From assembly GCA_964342695.1 (NCBI GenBank), contig CAYFFV010000040.1:1-5834 (forward strand): a stretch of 5,834 bases of DNA, read 5' to 3'. This document shows, in pieces, positions 1 to 5,834 of the stretch. Numbering within the stretch: position 1 is the first letter of the stretch; every line of letters starts with the position of its first letter. The notes under the pieces are model-generated. The model worked only from the letters and a program-made list of their open reading frames with translations. It ran no database searches and was not told the origin of the DNA. The DNA comes from CAYFFV01 sp964342695 (lineage in GTDB: Bacteria > Acidobacteriota > Vicinamibacteria > Vicinamibacterales > UBA8438). Made by a program: the position numbers and the translations under genes.

Positions 1-2419
1 TGCCTTCTGAATCGCGAAACTCGACGTTTCGGGCGAGTAGTTCCGATTCAGAAAACGCAAGTACAAGGCCATCACGGGCGGTTATGATTCCATCACTGGT
101 CAAATCCAATGCATCAGCTACACTTGCCCAGTTTTCATACCCTGGGAGAAGAGTGGCATCGTCAGGCGTGAATTTATAGAGTGGGGCAGATGTTAAGCAT
201 TTCTTCCACGACTCATTGGTGAGTCTCATCTCCGCTAAACGACTATATTTGTACTCTCTTGTTCCGTAGAGATCAGCGTGCAGCGTTACCACTTCTGTCC
301 TTCTTGAGGGCATTCGTGAGAAAAGTCCAATTGCTACGCCTTGTTGAATGTCAAAAACGTTGTTATCCGGGGATCCGTCCAGTGCTCGTTCACCCTTTGC
401 CGAATTCCCATGAAGATCTAGTACTCGGATTTCCTCAAAGAATTTGCACAGGCTGTATCGCATACCACGAAGTGTTGGAGTGGTCAGATATCCATGGTTC
501 GTGATGAAGCCCAGAACACCAAATCCAGAGGCATCAATCGATAGCTGCCCCAGACGAATAAACTTCACATAGTCGTCTTGGAGGTTCATCTCCAGCGCGA
601 GAGCACCCCGCTCGATGATGTGGCCGCCATCGGTGTTTCGATAAATATCAACAAGCTTCCGATGCCGTGGTTCGAGATTTGCAGACAACTTGGAATACGG
701 CGGGTTGCCAATGACGACGGTGAATCGCTTGTTCTTTTTAACCTCATTCACTGAGACAGTTTCGTGGGCAAGAGCAGCAAGGCCGATCAGCGGAAGCTGT
801 TGTGACCACGGGTCAAGGGCATTCGTGAGGTAGATTCGGGCACGTTCCTCTACGGCAAAGTGGTAGCCAGTCTCAGCAAGTTTGAGACCGATCTTCATAT
901 GGGCAATGGCGTATGGAGCCATCATAAGCTCGAAGGCGTATAGGCGCGGGAGAAGGTGATCGGGTACGTAGTCGTTCCATGCGGCAGATTGCTGGTTCTC
1001 GTTGAGGCCTTCCGCATTCCATTTTGCTACGAGGGTTTGGTGGATGACATCGATGACTTCGATGAGGAAAGTACCAGTGCCTGTGGCAGGATCGATGATC
1101 TGGACAAAGGGTTCGTCTGGGGAGATGGTGAGCTTTTCTCCCGGCTCATCGGTTAGGTGCGGCAGCGTCAGGCCGGGGTGCTTATTCAGCATCTGGCCCC
1201 AGGTGGTGATGTCAGCGAGGCCATCGACTAGGCCGAACTCTGTTTGTAGAATCTCGTGGACGTTCCTTACGATGTAGGAGACAATTGGTCGTGGAGTGTA
1301 GAAGACGCCACGTTGGATCTTTAGCTGCTTGTCGTAGGCACTGAGAAAACTCTCGTAGAAATGGATGACCGGGTCTTCTTGTAGATTCTGGTCTCCAAAG
1401 TCCCGAAGTACTGCATCCATGTTGGCGTTATCGAGCATCTCGACGACTTCTGATATACCGGTTTCATCGAAATCGATACCTTGATTACTTATCTCACCAT
1501 GATGGTTCTCTTCTCGGAGAAATTCCACCATCAGTTCACTGAGAAAGGGGCTTGTGCGCATGTGACCGCTGAGACCGTCCAAGGTGCTATTTTTCGGATC
1601 GACGATACGTGCTGAGAGCAGCCCATATGCAATCGTCTGGGCGTACATATCAGCAAATCCATCGGCATCGAGGTCATGGGCGAACGCCTCTTGGAACGCC
1701 TTAAGGAGTTTGGTTAGCGGTCCGCGCTCAGTCTCGATCGCTAGCGCCGTGTTGACGAGACTACGGATATCACGAGCAAGCTCCGCGAGACGGATCGATA
1801 GGTCGCGAGCGGTTCGTATGACTTCCCGCTCACCTAAGGTAAAGGCACTCCTCCATCGTTTACGCCAACCGTCTGTATCAGTTTCATCCTGAGGCCAGGT
1901 AAGTTTCGTGGACAGTTCTGTAGCGACGGTGTCCAGGTGTAAAGCTGTGTCGCGATTGTCCCAACCGAGTACCTTGAGAACAGGCAAACCAGCATTCCCC
2001 GAAGGTTTCGAGAAGTGGGCCAAACTGATCTGGCGTTCTTGGCCCTCACCATAGTTTGACACGAACAGCAAGTCATCGAGTTCCCACGAAACACGTTCCG
2101 CGCTGTTAGCAGATGCCCGTTTCTTGGCTGCCACGCTGTTCAAAATTCTGCGCAATGCCACTATCGGAAGGCGTTTTGGCTCGAACTTCACGAAAAAGAT
2201 ACCCCATGGTTGATCGACAGTAAACGGGCGGAGTCGCTTGATCTCTTCTATCTTAGCGGCACTATGGGTATCTATACCCAATTCCTCAGGCGTGTAATCA
2301 AAAGTCAAGTCCTCGAAATCTTCTGTTGCAATCGGCCAATCCAACTCGTCACGGAGGTACTTAATGAGGGACGGGAAAGTTCGTATTGATCTTAACTTTG
2401 CTCGGTGGTCAGTCGTCAT
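1..2419 (-). CDS. N6-adenine DNA methyltransferase, type ISP (LlaBIII-like) / Eco57I-class, 3' end outside window
   Basis: Predicted to methylate adenine N6 in DNA using S-adenosylmethionine, as the modification half of a restriction or defence system. The frame is open from ATG at 2419 to base 1 (806 codons); the C-terminus lies outside the window. Catalytic motifs come in gamma-class order: motif X GVFYTPRPIVSYIV (371-384), SAM-binding motif I DPATGTGTFL (443-452), an ELMMAPYAIAHMKIGL segment (497-512), and catalytic NPPY (572-575). Downstream, GVLGFITNHGYL (634-645), DLHGNSAKGERA (668-679) and NVFDIQQGVAIGLF (687-700) match what I recall of type ISP/LlaBIII-like enzymes; target recognition probably starts near residue 700. 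Residues 1-200 form an N-terminal domain I cannot name, with WGIFFVKFEPKRLP (72-85). No helicase motif is seen in the visible part; the preceding gene supplies one. ATG is favoured by AGGAG seven bases upstream. Family call is firm; sequence specificity cannot be read. Confidence 0.93.
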   Translation of the reverse strand, partial: MTTDHRAKLRSIRTFPSLIKYLRDELDWPIATEDFEDLTFDYTPEELGIDTHSAAKIEEIKRLRPFTVDQPWGIFFVKFEPKRLPIVALRRILNSVAAKKRASANSAERVSWELDDLLFVSNYGEGQERQISLAHFSKPSGNAGLPVLKVLGWDNRDTALHLDTVATELSTKLTWPQDETDTDGWRKRWRSAFTLGEREVIRTARDLSIRLAELARDIRSLVNTALAIETERGPLTKLLKAFQEAFAHDLDADGFADMYAQTIAYGLLSARIVDPKNSTLDGLSGHMRTSPFLSELMVEFLREENHHGEISNQGIDFDETGISEVVEMLDNANMDAVLRDFGDQNLQEDPVIHFYESFLSAYDKQLKIQRGVFYTPRPIVSYIVRNVHEILQTEFGLVDGLADITTWGQMLNKHPGLTLPHLTDEPGEKLTISPDEPFVQIIDPATGTGTFLIEVIDVIHQTLVAKWNAEGLNENQQSAAWNDYVPDHLLPRLYAFELMMAPYAIAHMKIGLKLAETGYHFAVEERARIYLTNALDPWSQQLPLIGLAALAHETVSVNEVKKNKRFTVVIGNPPYSKLSANLEPRHRKLVDIYRNTDGGHIIERGALALEMNLQDDYVKFIRLGQLSIDASGFGVLGFITNHGYLTTPTLRGMRYSLCKFFEEIRVLDLHGNSAKGERALDGSPDNNVFDIQQGVAIGLFSRMPSRRTEVVTLHADLYGTREYKYSRLAEMRLTNESWKKCLTSAPLYKFTPDDATLLPGYENWASVADALDLTSDGIITARDGLVLAFSESELLARNVEFRDSEG

Positions 2420-2426
2420 ATCCGTT

Positions 2427-2431
2427 CTCCT
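2427..2431 (-). promoter_or_regulatory. Ribosome binding site of the methyltransferase, overlapping the helicase stop codon
   Basis: Read on the minus strand, AGGAG lies seven bases before the ATG at 2419. Its first two bases are the last two bases of the TAG stop codon of the helicase gene (2432-2430). The overlap suggests that ribosomes ending on the helicase message reload on the methyltransferase, keeping the two proteins in step. I see no terminator or promoter in the 10-base gap. Confidence 0.8.
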
Positions 2432-5400
2432 AATTAACTTCCATCCAGCATTTCAGTACAGGTTTCACTTCAATGGGGGCATCCACCTTTTTAAGATAGT
2501 CATTCTTGATATGATTTAAAACTTTTGTGCGGATATCAATAAGAGTTTGCTTATCAGTACCGAGTTTTCTTGGGGTCTCAGGGCTGGAACGGATCCATTC
2601 AACAACCTGGCCGGGATTGTCGAATATTTTGTCGCTCTCGTTGTCGTAGAAATACCAGCGAGTAAATCCTGCTGCCAGAGTGAATTCCCCACTATCACTA
2701 TCAAGTGCTGGTAGAGAATAACAGAGAAACACACCACGTAATCCGATTGGCAAATGTTCTCGGCCACTAAAAATTCCCCTGGGTAGCCTGTCAAGGAAAG
2801 TTTTCAGTTCCGGGTCTTGCTTTAGTAGTGCTTCATATTCAAGCCGTAAATCTTCAAGTTCAGACCTGGTGCCCTCATACTGCTCGTTAAAATCTCTGAG
2901 AGCATCATATTCATCTTCGGGCGTGAGAAGCTTCTTGCCTTCAATTCCCTGAGTTTTAGATATTACAAGAGTCTTGTGTGTGATTCGCGTATACAACGTG
3001 AGGATGGCATTCAGTTCTTCTGGAGGAAGAAAATTCCAGTACGCAACAGTACCTCTCTCAGATTTAATTTGTGGATGATTTTTGATTATCATAGCTTCAA
3101 CATCAGGATTCAGGCGGCGGTCAACTCTTCCTATCCTTTGCATAAGACGTACAGGGTTCCAATGTATGTCGTAGTTAATCAGACGGGTAGCATCTTGCAG
3201 GTTTATTCCCTCAGCCAAAATGTCTGTCGAGATCAATACCCGGATTTCTTTTTTGCCTTCTTTTTCAAGGTCACCTGAAGTTGTATGGTTGTAATAGGGT
3301 GCAAACCGTTCTATTGTTTCTCTCCTGTCACCTGAATTTGCGCTGTCAATTTCTTCGAGTCCATCCACCCCAGCAAGCTGGAGTTGATTCTTTAAGTAAC
3401 GGGCGGTATCAGCAAATTCAGTAAAAATCAGCACCTTCTTACCTTTAAGGTCTTCTGAGTTGATAAGTTGGATCAGTTTCTGCAGTTTGTCATCATCTCT
3501 GTGTTCAAACCTTCTGGTTTCGTCTAGGAACTGTATAATTTGATCGAGATCAAGAAATGTCTCTGCTATGATTTCATCGACATCATATTGGTCACGATCC
3601 AAAAGGTCGACAGCATCTAGAATTTGTTCTGACACAATATCCTCGTCCGGATCTACTAGTTCGATATCTGACCAAAGTTCCATTTGTCTGTCCAAAGCGT
3701 ATTGTATAACAGTCGAATGCTGATCCTTCCATCTTTCCAGACGACGCTTCGCTTGAGGGGATTCACTGTGTATTTCAAGGAAAGCCAGTAGCTTTCTCAT
3801 AAGACGATCACAGGAAGCTTCAAATGCAACTATTGAACTTTCAAATCTCTTCAAGAAGACCGTTCGTATGAGGCCAACGACTTGCTTTTGACGCCCTTCA
3901 TCAAAAGGATCGATCGAGGAGTCATCTCCCTTGTAGTAAGCTAGTGGATAGTATATCGGCAGAGTGAATAATGGCTTAGCTTTGTCAAAGCTTTTTTCTA
4001 TCATGTCCAGCAGTTTGCCATGGGTTTTTCTGATGGAATACTCTGCCACTTTGGGAGGGAGCCTCTTGGGAAAGGATGTAGATTTACTTTTCTCTCGCAG
4101 CTGGCTTTCTTTTACATAACTGCGGCTACGCTGAACTACCAGATTTTGAAAAATCTCGCGTTTGCTCAGGATAGAATTTGCTTCGTGTAAATGTTCACTT
4201 ATATCCAGCGTACGGTCCGGAGAAACAGACCTGAATGCGTGTTCCATCTGATTGAAATATGAACGCAGGTTAGGTATTCCTATCGTCCTTGAGAAAAACC
4301 TTTCATCTCCCTTGGAAAACAGTTCTATTAGATGGCGAAAATCACTCATTCCGTTGTTGATTGGTGTCGCCGTAAACATGAACAGAGTTTTTGGTTTCTT
4401 ATCTACTTGTAACACTGGATTTAAAAGATTATAAAGCTGATAATATCGAGAAGGGTTTTTACCTTCTTCAGGGTTTCCCCGCTGCCCGGGATTTCTAAAA
4501 TGATGCACTTCATCAATAATTACGACGTCAGCAAGTTCACTCATACGCTGGAACCTTTCGGGGAAGTTTCCGGAACGTCCGAGATCCGTATGGCTGAATA
4601 TTGCCAGGTTACTGAAATCGGCCGACCCACTGATGCCTCCTATATGGGCCAGATATCTCTTTAGATCTGGTTCCCACACAGCTTCTCTTGCACCCTTGGG
4701 AGCAAGTAGCAAGACACGTTTCCCCTCGTGTAGAATCAACCGTTCGATGAGCATTAACCCTACGAATGTTTTGCCTAATCCCACACCGTCACACAAGAAT
4801 GCTCCCTTGTGCTGCTGAGCAATCTTGTGCAGGGTCCAGTAAGCTTCTTTTTGGTAGAGGTCAAGTACTGGGAACATTTTTGACTGTGTTTCTTCCCACT
4901 CTGACGCTGTCACTTCATGCCCACTAAAGAATTCTTGTAGTGCCTTAGCATATATGTGAAATGGGTGATATTCTCTTGTATGTCTCTCGACAGTTTGAAT
5001 CACTGCATCCGTAACTTCAGCTGCATCTTTCCAATGTGATTCAAACCATTCCTGGAGCTGATTTACCTCTCTAGAATTTTGAATTTGAACATTGAGTTCA
5101 ATGTTTTCTGAGAGACCAGGGGCGGTGAAGTTGCTAGAACCCACTAATGCTTGGGAACCAATGATTTCTAACTTGGAGTGTGTGATAAATGTTTTGGCGT
5201 GGAATTTTCCTTGATCATATACACGACATTCAATCTGGCCATTCTTCAGTGCTTCTAGAATAGCAGAAACACCATTGAGGAAAGGATTAGGTTCTTTAAC
5301 AATTTCTATACTGGAGTCTAGCTCCTTGAGTATTCTAGTTGAGACTGAATCGAGCAATAGACGTTTTGTACGCATGGTCATTTCTGACCCCATTAGAATT

Positions 5401-5585
5401 CGTATTTTCGACAACTGCTGCCATTTTCCATCCAAGGCAAGAAGTGATCCAACTTCAAAAAAACCTGTTGCAATATCGAATGAATTGGCAATCTTGGTCC
5501 ATTCTTCCAGATAGCGAAGTGCTGTCCAGCCAGAAATGCCATTGTCTACAATGAATAAATCTTTTCCTTGCTGATTGCTAGTCAA
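2430..5585 (-). CDS. PLD (HKD) nuclease - SNF2/HepA-type helicase fusion protein
   Basis: Predicted ATP-driven DNA translocase with a fused phospholipase D-type nuclease. Residue numbers count from the upstream TTG at 5693, giving 1087 residues; the preferred start here is TTG at 5585 (residue 37, 1051 residues). The PLD domain spans about 45-220, with KFHAKTFI (H165, K167), GSSNFT (185-190) and NIELN (197-201). SNF2 motifs follow in order: Q281 upstream, motif I DGVGLGKT (302-309, K308), Ia LLLAPKGAR (328-336), II DEVH (394-397), III TATP (441-444), IV VLIFTEF (754-760), V STDILAEGINLQ (822-833), VI QRIGRVDR (852-859). About 310 residues, partly very acidic, separate motifs III and IV, as in RapA/HepA-like proteins. 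Residues 890-1087 are a C-terminal region I cannot name. All ATPase motifs look intact. The adjacent methyltransferase suggests restriction or phage defence; a repair or transcription-recycling role is possible but less likely given the nuclease fusion. Confidence 0.93.
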   Translation of the reverse strand: MTSNQQGKDLFIVDNGISGWTALRYLEEWTKIANSFDIATGFFEVGSLLALDGKWQQLSKIRILMGSEMTMRTKRLLLDSVSTRILKELDSSIEIVKEPNPFLNGVSAILEALKNGQIECRVYDQGKFHAKTFITHSKLEIIGSQALVGSSNFTAPGLSENIELNVQIQNSREVNQLQEWFESHWKDAAEVTDAVIQTVERHTREYHPFHIYAKALQEFFSGHEVTASEWEETQSKMFPVLDLYQKEAYWTLHKIAQQHKGAFLCDGVGLGKTFVGLMLIERLILHEGKRVLLLAPKGAREAVWEPDLKRYLAHIGGISGSADFSNLAIFSHTDLGRSGNFPERFQRMSELADVVIIDEVHHFRNPGQRGNPEEGKNPSRYYQLYNLLNPVLQVDKKPKTLFMFTATPINNGMSDFRHLIELFSKGDERFFSRTIGIPNLRSYFNQMEHAFRSVSPDRTLDISEHLHEANSILSKREIFQNLVVQRSRSYVKESQLREKSKSTSFPKRLPPKVAEYSIRKTHGKLLDMIEKSFDKAKPLFTLPIYYPLAYYKGDDSSIDPFDEGRQKQVVGLIRTVFLKRFESSIVAFEASCDRLMRKLLAFLEIHSESPQAKRRLERWKDQHSTVIQYALDRQMELWSDIELVDPDEDIVSEQILDAVDLLDRDQYDVDEIIAETFLDLDQIIQFLDETRRFEHRDDDKLQKLIQLINSEDLKGKKVLIFTEFADTARYLKNQLQLAGVDGLEEIDSANSGDRRETIERFAPYYNHTTSGDLEKEGKKEIRVLISTDILAEGINLQDATRLINYDIHWNPVRLMQRIGRVDRRLNPDVEAMIIKNHPQIKSERGTVAYWNFLPPEELNAILTLYTRITHKTLVISKTQGIEGKKLLTPEDEYDALRDFNEQYEGTRSELEDLRLEYEALLKQDPELKTFLDRLPRGIFSGREHLPIGLRGVFLCYSLPALDSDSGEFTLAAGFTRWYFYDNESDKIFDNPGQVVEWIRSSPETPRKLGTDKQTLIDIRTKVLNHIKNDYLKKVDAPIEVKPVLKCWMEVN

Positions 5586-5589
5586 ATTA

Positions 5590-5594
5590 ACCTC
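5590..5594 (-). promoter_or_regulatory. Candidate ribosome binding site that selects a TTG start for the helicase gene
   Basis: Minus-strand GAGGT is followed by TAAT and then TTG at 5585. None of the upstream in-frame starts (TTG 5693, ATG 5654, ATG 5618) has a comparable purine-rich site at proper distance. Starting here removes 36 residues that precede the first recognisable PLD-domain sequence (FIVDNG, residues 47-52). The start remains a prediction; ATG at 5618 is the main alternative. Confidence 0.5.
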
Positions 5595-5665
5595 ATAATA
5601 AAGAACTTGAGAGAACATCCAGGACAATCTACTACGTTCTAAGAACCTCAACATTAGTGCTGTTG

Positions 5666-5693
5666 AGTATATACCAGATATAATTTTGATCAA
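5666..5693 (-). promoter_or_regulatory. Candidate sigma70-type promoter for the helicase-methyltransferase operon
   Basis: On the minus strand, TTGATC (5693-5688; four of six matches to TTGACA) is followed after 16 bases by TATACT (5671-5666; five of six matches to TATAAT). A TGG just upstream also creates an overlapping extended -10 reading, TGGTATATA. Transcription would begin near 5658, which would put the TTG at 5693 upstream of the transcript and favour a start at 5618 or 5585. If the host is archaeal, the same AT-rich tract could be a TATA element instead. No operator repeat is evident. Confidence 0.4.
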
Positions 5694-5719
5694 TAGAGTC
5701 TTAGGAGTTGCTTAACATT

Positions 5720-5725
5720 ATTATA
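5720..5725 (-). promoter_or_regulatory. Second candidate -10 element (TATAAT) in the intergenic region
   Basis: A perfect TATAAT on the minus strand lies in the AT-rich gap after the upstream gene's stop codon. No convincing -35 hexamer sits 16-18 bases upstream, where the sequence is ACATTC or close to it. It may be a weak or activator-dependent promoter, or simply chance in AT-rich DNA. Confidence 0.2.
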
Positions 5726-5734
5726 TGTTTTTAA

Positions 5735-5833
5735 TTAATAGTGAATGTCTCGAAGAATGTCTTTGAGTGATGCTAGGGTCATGACTTCTTTTACCTGGAA
5801 GCCATCTACCCCAGTGTTATCGAACGGAGAGGG
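5735..5833 (-). CDS. C-terminal end of an unrecognised upstream gene (partial)
   Basis: A minus-strand frame enters at the window edge and runs 32 codons to TAA at 5737-5735. It ends in VKEVMTLASLKDILRDIHY, which reads like an amphipathic terminal helix of a real protein, and the stop is followed directly by AT-rich intergenic sequence. The gene is co-directional with the helicase gene: its stop lies 149 bases before the preferred helicase start and 41 bases before the earliest possible one. It may share the operon or be a separate unit. The fragment is too short to assign a family. The opposite strand is also open here, so the call rests on the fit to operon direction and the position of the stop codon. 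Confidence 0.45.
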   Translation of the reverse strand, partial: PSPFDNTGVDGFQVKEVMTLASLKDILRDIHY

Positions 5834-5834
5834 C

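Noticed and set aside
956..1277. Plus-strand open frames opposite the methylase (66 and 91 residues)
   Set aside because: They lie opposite the SAM-binding region of a clearly conserved methylase and have no recognisable domain.
1584..1892. Plus-strand frame of 102 residues, rich in Ser and Arg
   Set aside because: It is the antisense shadow of the methylase N-terminal half; its low-complexity Ser/Arg/Ala make-up is typical of such shadows.
1834..2094. Minus-strand frame of 86 residues in another phase within the methylase
   Set aside because: The methylase frame is continuous through this region with sensible protein sequence, so no frameshift or nested gene is needed.
2516..3278. Small frames on both strands within the 3' part of the helicase gene
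   Set aside because: They overlap conserved helicase motifs V and VI or the C-terminal region, and none shows a domain.
5712..5727. Inverted repeat AACAT / ATGTT in the intergenic stretch, considered as terminator or operator
   Set aside because: The arms are only five AT-rich base pairs with no GC-rich stem or T-run after it in the transcribed direction; likely chance.
5745..5834. Plus-strand frame from ATG at 5745, open to the window edge (30 codons)
   Set aside because: There is no Shine-Dalgarno site before it, and the opposite strand gives a plausible protein end followed by a stop and AT-rich DNA. It cannot be fully excluded at this length.
1..5834. CRISPR arrays, tRNA or rRNA genes, insertion sequence ends
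   Set aside because: No regularly spaced repeats, tRNA-like cloverleaf, rRNA-like stretch or transposon terminal repeats were noticed on reading; almost all the window is coding.

Overview
This is a prokaryotic window in which every supportable gene lies on the minus strand, so transcription runs from high to low coordinates. Genes are tightly packed and have Shine-Dalgarno-like sites, which fits a bacterium or an archaeon. Nothing here fixes the taxon. Hand-counted lines give moderate but uneven G+C: roughly 48-67% in the downstream gene, 28-38% in sampled lines of the central gene, and very AT-rich DNA between 5694 and 5734.

Layout in transcription order: (1) the last 32 codons of an unrecognised upstream gene (5833-5735). 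(2) A short AT-rich intergenic stretch and leader with promoter-like hexamers. (3) A large protein of 1051-1087 residues joining an N-terminal phospholipase D-type (HKD) nuclease domain to a complete SNF2/HepA(RapA)-type helicase/translocase (stop at 2430). (4) Ten bases later, an N6-adenine DNA methyltransferase of the Eco57I / type ISP LlaBIII-like kind, starting at 2419 and still open at base 1 (806 codons visible). The methyltransferase occupies the whole of 1-2419.

The two large genes form one apparent operon. The ribosome binding site of the methyltransferase overlaps the stop codon of the helicase gene. Together they supply a nuclease, an ATP-driven DNA translocase, a modification enzyme and probably a target-recognition region. 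These are the parts of a restriction-modification or phage-defence system. A single-chain type ISP enzyme carries nuclease, helicase, methylase and specificity in one polypeptide; here the nuclease-translocase and the methylase-specificity halves are separate proteins, and the nuclease is HKD-type. The SNF2 helicase plus adenine methylase content also recalls drmD-drmMI of class 1 DISARM, but no drmA, drmB or drmC is visible in this window. Defence function is therefore inferred from domain content and gene order.
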